Shown piece after piece: positions 33,910 through 45,929 of a stretch of 64,000 nucleotides of DNA. The notes below the pieces were generated by a model. The model ran no database searches. It saw only the letters and a program-made list of their open reading frames with translations, and was not told where the DNA came from. Numbering within the stretch: position 1 is the stretch's first letter; every line of letters begins with the position of its first letter. The position numbers and the translations under genes are program-made. The stretch is taken from contig JAQFVV010006734.1 in NCBI GenBank assembly GCA_028023455.1, forward strand, positions 62,001-126,000, read 5' to 3'. The stretch is from Epiperipatus broadwayi. Its lineage: Eukaryota; Onychophora; Udeonychophora; Euonychophora; Peripatidae.

Positions 33910-35590
33910 TATAATATAGAACAGTATTACTTAAATTGTTTAATTAAACTCTATATATTTTTAAAAAGAGTAACACAAATAAATAACTCTGAGTCAGAAT
34001 TAATATTTAAAAGATATTTTAAAATCTTTTAGAGAAGTGACTTATGATGACCATAGCTATGTACAGAAAGAATTATTATGTTTTAAAAGAAAAAACATAT
34101 TTCAAAAATATTTTAGAAAAAAAAAAAGATATTTTAAATTTAAAATCCTGTCAATAATTAATTAATCAACACAATTACCTGAAAAAGAAAAAAAATAACT
34201 ATTTTTTTATGAAAAAGAAAATTTTTTATGAAAGTGTTTATAATTAATTTATATCATCTATAATTTTATTTATACATGCATTTGTATAAAAATAATTTTA
34301 ATAACAAAAATATATGATATAGACTTCTGTCTGTGTCTGCAATTCAATATGCACAAACATATGTACAAAACGTTATCCTATAAAAAGGAAAGTGAGTTTT
34401 TGCTATTATCAAATATGATACAAACAGAAATTCATTTATATAATTAATCAATTATTGTACCGCACATATTATATATATATGTGTTTTGAGTAAGCCTATT
34501 AGAACATATATGTAAAATGTAATCATTTTTTTATCATTAAATGTCATTCAAATATGTTCATTTATTATAAAGCCACATGCCTGTGTGCTGAATGGGTTTT
34601 AAATAAACTTAGATCTTATATGTAAATCATTGAATAGTAACTTAAATTTTGTATAATAATAATATAAATCATAATGTAATAACTTGAATATTGTATATCA
34701 CATATATGTAAATCACAAATGTGATATTTGTCTTTTCTTTTTTATTATTGTATGTTAATCAAAATCAGAAGGTTTCTAATTGTAGAATCATATTCTAGAG
34801 ACCTTAACTTCATTTTTTTTATTGTTAATAAACTTTTATTCAATTGTTAAAAATTGTATTGCATCATCTCTTGGTCACCATAACAGTTATAAAGCTTGTG
34901 TTCTTCTGAGCTCGATTCATGTATAACAGCTATTATATAAATGGGGATGTTTATTTAGTGCTTAAGGGATATTCCAGTTTGACAATGTCCTGGTTTTGGT
35001 GCAAAGATTATATTCTTCAAAGCCCATGCACTACATTTTATTTTAGTTTAGTTTTAGAAATGTTCATAGTTGGCCAGTATATTAGTGGTACTATGTGGCC
35101 AGAACATTTATGATTATCAGCCTGTTTTAATATCCCAGCATTATTGTTTAGATTTTCTAGTTACATATTCTGATGGATTAACACTTAAGTGGTGCATTCA
35201 AATTAATAGTCTCAATAATCTGCCATAAGCTGGCAAGGACTAAAAAGTTAACCTGGTTTACAAAAGACCCATTTCCAATCTAGTCACCAGATTGACTGTT
35301 GATTTATATTTTTTATTGTTCAAATCCAATCAGAAGATGGACTGTTGATTTTATTCTGATGTATTTTGATTGATCATTCATGATGAAGATGGATGACTTT
35401 TACTTATTATACTGCTGATGGATTTATAGTTAATCATAACTTATTTCTAACTAGCTGATATTTCAGAGAGATCTTTTAAGATCTAATGCTCTCTCTCAGG
35501 CTCTTAGAATATATAAAATTTCTTATATATTTATGATTACTAAACATTAATTTAATAATTAATTTGTATACCCTCATCTTGTTATAATAT
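33910..35590 (+). repeat. ~2.5-kb interspersed repeat, copy 3, second part
   Basis: Resumes after the Penelope-like element with the second target duplication TATAATATAGAACA and runs through the shared blocks CACAAATGTGATA, ATTCTAGAGACCTTAACTTC and AGATTGACTGTTGATTTA to CTTGTTATAATATACATG. It ends about 190 bp before the 60-bp kinesin exon. Confidence 0.65.
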
Positions 35591-35781
35591 ACATGTAATA
35601 ATATTATTATTATTTAAAAAATATATAAAACAACTATTTTTACATAGCATATTTAAAATACAATAATTTAAAAAAATATTTAAATTTCAATCTCAGTTAC
35701 TTTCATTTATATTTTTTTGTTTAGGAGATTGTGTGAACATCAAAGGTTTTATTAGCAATATATATAAACAATTAGTAATAC

Positions 35782-35841
35782 CTCTAAAATTCTGAAAGTT
35801 TCTTTCCATTTTTCAGTCCATTCTTCAGTTAATATTTTGAC
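35782..35841 (-). CDS. KIF16B: KIF16B-like kinesin-3, internal exon: coiled coil before FHA
   Basis: A 60-bp phase-0 exon with an AACAG acceptor and a GAG|GTATTA donor encodes VKILTEEWTEKWKETFRILE. The LTxEWTxKWxET pattern is a hallmark of kinesin-3 motors just before the FHA domain. The surrounding intron sequence (3.99 kb upstream, 6.6 kb downstream) is repeat rich; one copy of the ~2.5-kb repeat ends about 190 bp away. Confidence 0.9.
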
Positions 35842-38800
35842 CTGTTAAGAATAATAATGTAATATAAAAAAGTGTGTGAACAGATACATACTCTATTATT
35901 TATGGTTTAGCTGAATATAAAGCAAGAAAGAATAAATATTAGAAAACTATTATTTGCCTAAATAATATAAGTTAGTAAATCAAAAAATAAAATCACTATA
36001 TTCGAAATAGACACTAGATACTTAGAAAATAAATAAAAAGTAATGACAATTTTATATTGTTAATGAATGACATTGTGTATTCATAACACATATTTGAAGA
36101 AAATATAAAATTTTTGCCTTTGTTCCTAAGATTTATTGTGACTTGGATGCAATTATTGTTAAAACTAATTCAACTGCAGTTGAAATAGTTTCACATAACT
36201 ACTTAAGTTTTTCACATGAGAGATATTGTCTAGAAGCAATGCATTATTAGATAAATTATCATTTGAAGGCATATTTCTATTAATTCCTTTATGATCAATT
36301 ATTTAAAACTTTGATGCATCATCTAATTTATTTATATCATACAGTGAATTTGAATAATGCTAAAGCATTCTTATCCTTATCTTTATTCATATTCTGTGGA
36401 CAATTTTCTTAGTTAAGCTATCAGAATTTTTTCCCCCTAATGCTGTCATTATATAAAACGCTAATAACACATTCCTTTTTCTGGTCTGCTTCTATGGGTT
36501 GTTTCAATATGCTGGTTGATAGTTATTCAAACTGTTCTTATTTCTTGACGTTTTACCATTACCATTATTATTTATTATCATCTTCATTCAAAATAGTGCA
36601 ATATTTATTACTCTGCTTTAAGTTTTCTTAGATTTTTCTCATAGGTAGTAAAGACAAGTTTTGAAAAAAATCAGCTTCAGGCCTTACAGTTCTTCAGTTA
36701 ATAATTTAATATTAACATACTCTGCAACAATTCCACTTAAACAGTCCCTTAACAGGCAAGTGATTGAAAAATCAGTTAATATATACTACGTGCCAGTAAA
36801 ATAACTAGTTTTCCCTTCATGTTGCCTGTAGAATCATCTTTGAATTAAAGACATATGTTATATAGGAACTTAATTTATCATAATAACTTTAAGGTGCTAC
36901 CATATCTGGATCACGAGTTATATATGAAATATGACAGCATTTATTATACCCCAACCAGTATGTTAGCATTAAATTTTGTTTTGAAGTGGGGAAAACTGCT
37001 ACTGAAACATTTAAAATAATTTAAATTGTGGGTAATAGTAAAGCAATGAATGACAAAAATATTTAAAAATAGGTTGCAAGATTTTGTGCATTTGGGATGC
37101 TATTAAAAATGATCCACAAAGGTATGAAACACATTGTCACATTCTATGTACTAAATAGTGATTTAGACACACTGTCTTTAAATTTTTGTGAATAGCAGCT
37201 GCATTGCTATGTAACACCTGTTGATTCAGAAATAACACTGCAGGTAGCTTGGAAAGAGAATCAGTCATGTTTTCATCAAGACACATAGCATTCATATTAA
37301 CTAGTTAATATTCTAAATATATAGTATGATCTCAAATTTTACTGGGTGACTTTGTATAAAAAAGCTTTCATTGGTGAAGGCTATGTCATATTATAATTAC
37401 ATTTTTTTATAATTATCCCACCAACATTTATTTGATTGCCCAAATTATTTAATTTCCAGCTAAGAATGCTGGATGGCTAATTGAGCTGACCATAAATTTA
37501 TTGTCAGTATCTGCAAATACTGCCAGAGCAGTAGTAAAACAATGTGCTACACTTTCTACTTGTAATGCTAATTTCATACTCACCAAAACAATTTATTTAA
37601 TAATTCTTTTAAATCAATGTTTAAAAAACAGTAAATCATATGATGTCTATTGGTAGGTCAAGAAGCTCCTACTGCATTATATTTTAGCAAATGGATCCAG
37701 TAAGTTTTGTTTTTTCATAAACAAATATTGTTAACCCTGATGTTTGTAGGATCTTCATTGTGATGACAAGTTCAATTGTGCTATTCTCTAAACAGGATAT
37801 AACTTGATCCTATTTCAATATCAAACATTCACATATATACATAAATAAATTCAGCTAAATCAAAACAAATTCAATTGATTACAATTTTCTATAGAATAAT
37901 TAAACTATTTACACTAATCAGTACATATAATGTATATGTAACCATATATGTAGATACATGTTAACCATATGCTTCACAAAATCATAAAAAAATAATATGA
38001 GTTTTTAAAAAATATACATATAGCAAAATTCAAATCTATTATTCTTCATGATGTAATTCCAACCTATTATTGACAGGATTCCTGAGTTACTACCTATTCC
38101 ATTCACATTTTAATTCTGCATGTACTAGAAAAGAATCTAAATGATTAATTTTAAATCAATCAAGATTTTTGACTGTTTTAATTTTCTCTTTTCTTTCCTT
38201 GGATTTATTATCTCTAATCACACAGATTTTTTGATATTTATAGACACTTTCTAAATGATTATTTACAGCAATTTTTCCTTTTTTATTTATATTCAGACAG
38301 TACACACTTCTTTACATCAACAATAGCAATTGTTTTTTTGTTTTTTCCAGTTTTTTCAGACTAATTATTTTTTTGAATAGCCTAATAAATTATCAGTGTA
38401 TGCATTTCTCTTATATATTGATACACTGCAAGTTAAGCCATCATCTACTAATAATTATTGTCATAATTTGTCTTCAACCTTTCCTATTAATAAATGTTCA
38501 AGCAAAACTTCCTCCATTTACTTTGCATAAACACATAATTTTGATAGCATGTGAAATGCTAAACTATCCAATCATTTGCCTTCTTTTTATTATTATCTAC
38601 TCCACAAAACCTGTGATATGCTTAGACTTATAGGACTTAAAATAGTTGCTTATTTTTTTCTACCACTTCTCTATATGTTCAATTTTCTATATTAATTGAA
38701 TTGCACATCTGGATTTGTGATCTTGATTATCTTAATATCTAAAAAAACAAGGTAATGGCATAATTATATCCTTAATTTTATTTAAAATAATATTTTTTTC

Positions 38801-39827
38801 TAATTGGAACAAGTAGATTGGCTATTTATCTCCTTTATATACATTAACTTCTAAGCTTAACATTACAAAATTAATTGCCTGATATCCACTTGTTAATTAA
38901 GGAAGTTATTCTATATTGTGACAGGATCAAATTTTTTTATTATGTTCCTATATTCACAAATGCCCTTCATTGTGATCATAGTAACATAAATCAAGTTTGA
39001 ATAAATTTTGTTACTATTTCTAATATAGTAACTACAATTATTTACACAAAATATATGCAAACACACTAACAGATGAAGCATCAACAATCTAATCCTAAAG
39101 TTTATGTAAAATCATAAAAAATCAGTATGATGCATAATTCTGCTTTGAGAGTTTTTTTTTTTTTTGGAACTTATGGCAAATTTAATACAACTACATTAAT
39201 GCATTGTTAATATTATTATAATAATATGTATATATTAGACTATTTCAATTGTCTGACATTAAGTCATGAATGTCTTTAGAAATTTTTTTTTTTAAAACTT
39301 TATTTAAATTTTTGATTACATTCAATTGTTAGTAATAGCATATAGGCTACTATCTGCATAACGTTTTGAGTAGTATTATTCTCCTCTTTTCCTCAGGTCT
39401 TGCTGGCCAGTGATAGTACTAGCATGGGAATAGAACCATTAGATTTTTCAATATTGATATTTTAAGAAAACACCTGAAATGTTATGCAGAAGATACTAAC
39501 TTATGTGCTATTACTAATAGTTGAATGTGAGTGAAAATTTAAATAAAGTTTAAATTATTTTTTTTTCTAAAGACATTCATGATTTAATGTTAGATGATGG
39601 AAACAGTTCAACATATAAATGCAACTAAAATGCCACCATCACAAACCTTCAGGCAAACAGTAGCATTATAATTTTGAAAATTTAATTAAAAAATACTACT
39701 AATAGATCAACGTTTTGCAAAAAAGTTAGTTTGCACATTTTAATTTAATTAATTAAAGTTAAAATATTAAAAAAGTCCATTAATTTTATAACTTTCTATC
39801 AATAAAAATAAATACAGGTGTACTAAC
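35842..39827. other. Intron sequence without recognised element
   Basis: AT-rich intron. The short ORFs at 36440 and 38373 have low-complexity composition with no motif. T runs and TA tracts occur. No repeat copy was aligned by eye. Confidence 0.45.
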
Positions 39828-39881
39828 TCTAGCTTCAGTTTCATGAATTTTTTCAATGACTTGAGGTGACGTCATTTTATT
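39828..39881 (-). CDS. KIF16B: KIF16B-like kinesin-3, internal exon: neck coiled coil
   Basis: A 54-bp exon (18 codons) between a TTTTCAG acceptor and an AGA|GTTAGT donor, encoding NKMTSPQVIEKIHETEAR. It fits the less conserved neck/coiled-coil linker, where KIF16B relatives have a short helix ending in a conserved HETE or similar motif. The exon was called because it joins in phase 0 with its neighbours on both sides and has clean splice sites. Alone it would be too short to recognise. Confidence 0.85.
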
Positions 39882-39972
39882 CTGAAAAAAAAAAACCATA
39901 AAATAAAAAAAATTAGATTCCTTGAAGTAAAAATTTATAATTCAGAAAAATAATATTTATTTATTATCTTAC

Positions 39973-40047
39973 ATTGCTCCCAGCAAGTTTATATCTTAGT
40001 CTTGTGATTTCAGCTTTAAGTTCACGAATTAATTTAACATTGGCATC
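39973..40047 (-). CDS. KIF16B: KIF16B-like kinesin-3, internal exon: motor-neck junction
   Basis: This 75-bp phase-0 exon lies between a TTTTAG acceptor and an AAT|GTAAGA donor. It encodes DANVKLIRELKAEITRLRYK followed by LAGSN. The DANVKLIREL block directly follows the motor core in KIF16B orthologues and begins the neck helix, which is rich in charged and leucine residues. Only 91 bp separate it from the next exon, the one short intron among introns that otherwise run from 0.9 to 14 kb. Confidence 0.92.
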
Positions 40048-40633
40048 CTAAAATAATATAAGTGTATAGTATTACAATACACATGCATGTAATATATTAA
40101 CTATAATTGCAATAGAAAAACAATTAGATTATTGGCAGTGGCAGGATTAACAAATTTCAAAAGAATATAATCTTAAGCATATGCATTAATTTTATAATTA
40201 CTGTAGTAGACCAAATTGTTTCATGTATGACCAAATATCGATATGACCAAGCTATGGTTTGGCCATTACAATAACGTTATAAAAATCATTAGATGTCAAA
40301 CTCGTAAAACATTGAAAATGTATTTATATTCTCTGCTTGGGACAGATTGAGATAGTTTATCAAGTGCTAAATACTTAGTACTCAAAGGGTAAACACTTGA
40401 AAATCATCAATGATAATAGTCCTTGGCAGATTTTTCTCTCATAAGCAACAATTTCAATGAAGTAATGTTTACAACTATACCATAAAATAATGAAGTTTTT
40501 TACATTATTAAAATGTATAATAATTTTTAGTTTTGATCATATAGTTTATATTAAATGTATATGTATATATGAGTTTATTTATATAGACATCTCATTGAAA
40601 GCTTCAGTTACTTCTTGTCCAATTATATATATA

Positions 40634-40856
40634 TAATTAGTAAATGGGATGCCAGTTATACATATAAGGTTAAATGCAAAGCCAAGGTGTATTAAATCAG
40701 ATGTGATTCTGCAGGCTGAATGAAAACAATAGCAAACCTGTCTAAGCTATTGTTTTCATTCAGCCGGCAGAACCAAGTCTCACTGGTTGCTGCACATCAA
40801 TACATCTTGGCTGTGGATTTAATTTTGCATAAATAAGTTGACCCATTTACTAATTA
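40634..40856. mobile_element. Small fold-back (MITE-like) element
   Basis: About 223 bp made of two imperfect inverted arms of about 100 bp. The outer ends read TAATTAGTAAATGGG and its complement. The arms meet at a near-perfect 20-bp hairpin GGCTGAATGAAAACAATAGC with an 11-base loop. There is no coding capacity. The outer TTAA/TTAATT sequence could include a TA target duplication. The structure fits a MITE of unknown superfamily. Confidence 0.65.
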
Positions 40857-42149
40857 ATTTACATCTATATTAACCATTAAAAGTATTAAATTTAAATATG
40901 TATATTGTGGTGGTACAAAAAACACTTTAGAGCTGCTAAACACAAGATTACTAAGATTATATTAAGGGTGCCACTAGGCAAATAGCTTAGCACCAGACCA
41001 AGAAGATTATTCTACACTCTGAGTGTTTATTTATATATGTAACAGGATCAATAATCTTTTATAGCACAATCTTTTGCAGACTCTAAAAATTCTGGTAAAT
41101 TCTCTCTCCAGAGGACACAATTGTTTTGAATTATTACCAGAGAGACATACAAGTACAAATATACAATAATCTTTCAATTTCCCTTATCTCTCCCTTCTAA
41201 CCACAATATGAACTGACTCAATCTTTTTAAAATGGAAAAAAAATTTCAATTAGCACAATTGCTTACCAATTGTTTAACTATACCCTTATTCTAACATTGT
41301 AATTATTATCTTTCCTGAGAAAAATACGCCCTTTACTATCTATGATATGACTAAGATCCAACTTTCCAGATGGCTTCCTGTCCACATAGGAATAAAAGAC
41401 TAGGCATATTATAATGAGTTAACTGTCTATAGCTTAACCCAAAACCTCTAGATTGCTAATGTTAAATAAATTAATCATAACCACTAAATGATAGCATAAG
41501 TGTCTTATGGCCGTATTTTAACTTAAACTTAACCTCTTAAAGATCGATCATTTCACATGTGAAACCAAAAATCTACATACACACACATATAATAAAGATA
41601 TATAAATAAATAAATAAATACCCTCCAAAATTATGTCAAAAATAATGATTAATCAATCATTCTATTATAAAGGTCTAATTTACTAAATAGATTATTTAAA
41701 GTAACCCCACACTCTATTGTTGAAACATTTACAGTCTAAAGTAGCTTATACACATAAAACACAACTGATTGAGTCTATAATTGTATTCCTCTATATTATG
41801 GTACTATAGTTTACTTTATAAACAGTTTATAATTAGCCATTCATTAATCTTCTGTTAAAATGGATTAAATTGGTGTCATCCATCCATTTCCAAGGTACTG
41901 GGTGACTATAAAACCCATGGATTGACATTCGTCCATAGCTTCATGTGTGAATCACCATAGTCCTCTTTCTTATTGAAATATCCTCAGCTAGATGGCTAGC
42001 TTCACATTTTACCAGACAGAGATGGAACTTCCTCAGCATACATCAGGTGTAGCTCAAAAGACAAAGATTTCCCCTGGGAGAGAAGTCCTTGATTCTCTCT
42101 AGCTGAACAAACATTTTCATAGCAACCTTGCAGCAATAACTTCCAATAA
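40857..42149. other. Intron sequence; possible old LTR-like patch, unresolved
   Basis: The segment 41030-42120 is less AT-rich and begins near TGTAACAGGATCAATAATC, which resembles an LTR start, but no partner copy or end is present. No ORF with known motifs. A (AAAT)n microsatellite lies at about 41600-41622. Confidence 0.35.
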
Positions 42150-43440
42150 AACATTTTAATTAAAGAACAGACTGACACTGTAAACTTAGTACTGCCAATT
42201 TGTTATCTTTATTTCCATTTTCAGACACACCATGTTAATTATGAAATTTTGAAGATATATGCTTGATCAAGTTAAGTATAACTTTGAACATTGTGAAAAC
42301 CCTGGCAATGTCTGTATGCTGATCCTGCTCCACTGAAGTAAAGCATAGCATCCAAATACATTGTTGCCTTAGCTGTCTTGTTAGATCATTATCAGCTTCA
42401 TGTTTCATTCTCTTAGCTTCCTGAAGATATAAATCAGCTTTAAAATGACCTTCATCTAGTCAGTATTATTTGATTGTCTCTCATAGGGTCTCTTCTGAGG
42501 CTGTGGGGTACTGTGTTTTTCTTTTTATGTATTACTTGCCTTATGACTAGATAGATGACTACTACTAATCTTTTTTTTTTCTACTAAACCACTTTTATCT
42601 GCAGACCTGCTGCAATCTTCAACTTTAACTTCTTGAGGTGACACTTTTTTTTCTTGCCTTCTTTCTCCCCATCTTTTAAAACTTTGTGGCTAATACTTGT
42701 GCTGCCATGTTTATTTAAATTAGAGATGAAGATTTTAATGCTTGGAATTGTGGTAATAGAGGAGGATTTTTTTTATTCCATGACCAATCATCTTTTTGAC
42801 TTGTTGTCTCTTTCTGTTCCACTGCAATGTTTGAACTGCTTTCCATTGTTCTTAGTTAGTTTTTGCTTCTTTTCTTCTACTTTATGTTCATTATCTGACT
42901 TTCTTTCAAGAGTTCTATTTTTTTATCCAAATTCTGTGAAGTTGATAATTTTTACAGTTTATTAAAATTTTAACAGATGAAAGATGTAATGGTTGTCAGT
43001 ACAGAAAATGATTGTGATGACTTGGACAAAATTGAGCCATGAATTTTGTGTGTGAATTTAAAGATGGTACTTTATAAGTGAGATATCTATATGAATCATT
43101 AAAGACGGATCACCATTTTTTTTATAGGTAAGAGATGACAGCTTTTGCTGATATATTTCTCTGTTTGTGAAAAAACTCCAATTATTTTTAACATGTCAGA
43201 AATACCATTATTATTTTAGATTCTTTATTTTTACTTTCCGTTTTATTATCTTTACATTTATTTATTTTATCACTTTTATGTCTACCTTTTATTTTAGATT
43301 TCTGCAGACTAGCTTTGGCTTTCACTGAATTTTCAAATTCATTTTTAATTTCATGTTTCATAGAAGACCTCGACGACCGAGATTCAAGATCTAATTTGAA
43401 AGAAGAATTCATATCCACAAGGATCAACACAAATATCATC
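42150..43440 (-). pseudogene. Processed pseudogene of an AFF/lilliputian-family gene
   Basis: On the minus strand, coding blocks lie close together without introns but in shifting frames. First a Ser/Lys-rich segment (43188-43439: SSRSSMKHEIKNEF, KSKIKGRHKSDKINKCKDNK). Next PSLMIHIDISLIK near 43080-43130, corresponding to the (P)SLxVxIDLSLL motif. A further basic region (42600-42900) leads to YLQEAKRMKHEADND and KLAVLSLQCQSVL (42456 to about 42160), which match the start and end of the AFF C-terminal homology domain. AFF proteins (AF4/FMR2, lilliputian) scaffold the super elongation complex. Stops, frameshifts and missing introns point to a retrocopy that has decayed. The parent gene is elsewhere. 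Confidence 0.75.
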
Positions 43441-43802
43441 TTAAGGTTATAGCCTTAATATGTATTATTTTCGTAATGAGTATGCACTTTACAAATTATT
43501 AATTACAACTTTAAAATATTATATCATAAGAACCTAAATGATGATGATCAAACTGATAATCAGTTACATTTTCTGATTATCTTACATCACAGGATATTCA
43601 GAAGGTAAAATAACAAACTCTAATGTCTAAAAGCATTTTTATAGGGTAATTATCCCTAAGTGCCATTTTCATTGCTGAAAGAATGCCTTCAGATATTCCT
43701 CTGGCAACATTATTATGAGAATTGTGTAATATCCCAACTGTTTATCTAATTACATATTTTTATCAGGGTATATGATAAACTATTTCTAACTAGATTTGGA
43801 AT

Positions 43803-43830
43803 GAGAGGGAGAGAGAGAGAGAGAGAAAGA
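43803..43830. repeat. GA microsatellite
   Basis: A run of GAGAGGGAGAGAGAGA-type sequence followed by AAAGAAAA. A simple repeat; the ORF that reads through it (RERERER) is an artefact. Confidence 0.9.
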
Positions 43831-44055
43831 AAATGGACAACTAGGTTTAAAAATAATATGAAAAAAAAAAAAATTATTTACAACTACAATAGTTACAATC
43901 ATTCTGATCTATTTTCACATAAATCAAAAGCATATAAGTACATATTCAGGGTGGAATGTATTCATATCAGAGAAAGATCATTTAACTTGATCGGATTTAA
44001 ACCACAAGCTCCAATATCACATGATCACCATTTCTTATGCTTGCTCATAGTTGTT

Positions 44056-44236
44056 ATTAAACAGGCAAAACTCTCCAGCACAATAGTGCCACTCAGTGGA
44101 AGTCAGAGTAATCAATGGATGCCAGAAGGCTTGTGCATAAATCCCTATCTAGTGCCTACTCATTCAATATCCCCAGACTAGCTTGTGGTTTTCATCAGTA
44201 AGGAGCTTTGGATCTGAGAACACTGCACCTAGATCT
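44056..44236 (-). mobile_element. Partial hammerhead-repeat copy, first of two at 44 kb
   Basis: Matches the minus-orientation unit of the array from GGCAAAACTCTCC to CTAGATCT. The ribozyme region (44162-44213) keeps CUGAUGA but has lost the segment containing GAAA (AAGC is followed directly by CTAGTC), so it cannot fold as a hammerhead. Confidence 0.72.
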
Positions 44237-44331
44237 CCAATATGCTTACATAAACTACTGACTTCACCTTTACATAATTATTAGTAGTAATTAACAAACT
44301 GATAAATGATCTAATAATATGAAGAATTAAA

Positions 44332-44501
44332 ACTTAAAACATCGGATCCTCACTGACGAAGGCCATAAGCCAGAAACTAGTTTGGGGATATTGGATGAGT
44401 AGGCATTAGATAGGGATTTTATGTGCAAGGCTTCTGGAATCCATTGATTACTCTGTTTTGCTTAAAGTGGCACTACTGTATGGAGAAAGTTTTGCCTATT
44501 T
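44332..44501 (+). mobile_element. Partial hammerhead-repeat copy with 17-bp target duplication
   Basis: Oriented opposite to the copy at 44056-44236. It starts a few bases before the ribozyme and ends in GTTTTGCCTATT. It is flanked by TAATATGAAGAATTAAA (44315-44331) and TAATATGAAGAGTTAAA (44502-44518), identical at 16 of 17 positions. It is therefore a separate insertion of a 5'-truncated or sub-monomer copy. Confidence 0.75.
44347..44396 (+). ncRNA. Hammerhead ribozyme in short copy
   Basis: CUGACGA (44353-44359), GGC/GCC stem II with loop CAUAA, GAAA, AC-UA-GU, then U instead of C at the cleavage position and UGGGGA pairing with UCCUCA. The outer AUCCAA strand of stem I is lost because the copy begins there. 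U17 is a permitted but usually slower cleavage residue. Confidence 0.6.
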
Positions 44502-44518
44502 TAATATGAAGAGTTAAA

Positions 44519-45929
44519 GAGTGACAAAAATAAATAAATAAATATTAATATATCTGCTATTATAAATATTAAGCAATTAAAATTAAAATATGTTTGAGAG
44601 CAAAGTTTAAATATTAAGAACAAATATAAAAAGATGTGTGATAATAATTTTAAATATTAAGCTAAGAAAATGAAAATAAATTTTAATTCATGTGATAATC
44701 ACTTTTAAAGGCATTTTTATTCTAAATAAAATGAATGTTAGCCAAAACTTTCAGAATTCTGATTTTACAACACATCATCTAGAATAGATTAAAAACTTTT
44801 GGATATTTGATTATATTAAACAATCACTATTATGTAAAGTTTAATGTTTCATCTGGTTTACTTTTGTTAGCTCTTCTTCGTTATTGACAGATATAATAAT
44901 ATGTTTTGATTGTGTGGCTATCATGGATAGGTCTACAGATCAGGAGACAAGAGGTTTAGTGCCTATGGACTGGGGCATCATGGATAAGTCTCTAAAGATT
45001 GAGAGAAAGATCAGAGGCAACTATTTATTATTTCATTGACCAGAGATAAGAGCGGGAACAATACTTTTAAAATTGGCAGGAGGATTTTGACAACCAGTGT
45101 AATAATAAAAATTTTTGCCACCTCATGGTAAGATTTTCAAACATATCTGTTTCCATATTAGCTTAATCAAGAATTTATGATTCAGCAACTTCTTAAACAG
45201 CTAGGAAATGCCATTCTGACTTAAGCTCAACTTTCTTTAACACCATTAACAAACTCTCTTAGCTGGTTGAAATGAGTCAAGTACTGTGCTCTCATTCAGT
45301 TTTCTTTTAATTTCTTTCTTGAATCCTTGTGTAGAAGTTACAGTTCTCTTAGAAAGAAAAAAAAGATCCTATCTTTACGTCTTTCCCCTAATTTATACAT
45401 CATGCTATCTACAATATTTTTTACACAAGACAGTTAATTAGTTTTAACTAATTACTTTTTTTTTCTTTTAATATCCAAAATAACATTTTCTTTGCCTTTA
45501 TAGAAAAATATAAATATAAAAAAATACTTTTTATCTAACATTTTTTCAAATTTAATTCACTATTTTTTCATTATACGCAGAAATACTAATTAAGAAACAA
45601 ATTTTTTTGAATTATTGTAATTAAATAGATGAAATATTTTTGCTCAGTAAAGTACATGAATTAGATTAATTAATACTTTTTTTTCTTAAAAAAAAATGCA
45701 CACATTTTAAAAAAGAATCTGACTTGGATATTTTTGATTGTAATTTTCATAATTTTAAGAATTTATAATTATAAACAAAACACATTAATTCTCCATCCAA
45801 TTTTCTTTAAGACAATATTATTTATGTGTTGTCTTACTCAAAGGTTGATTTTCAGAAATCGTTTTAAATGCATTGAAATCACCAACTGGAGTTTGAACCA
45901 TTACATTATTATAAATTAAAAATATTGAA
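44519..45929. other. Intron sequence, nothing recognised
   Basis: AT-rich sequence with a slightly GC-richer patch at 44880-45080 that has no ORF or repeat match. No feature supported. Confidence 0.45.

Noticed and set aside
42654-42965. 103-codon plus-strand ORF, Ser/Leu/Phe rich
   Set aside because: Antisense to the Lys/Ser-rich AFF pseudogene region.
43801-44181. 126-codon ORF beginning MRGRERERERK
   Set aside because: Created by a GA microsatellite joined to AT-rich sequence and a hammerhead-repeat fragment.
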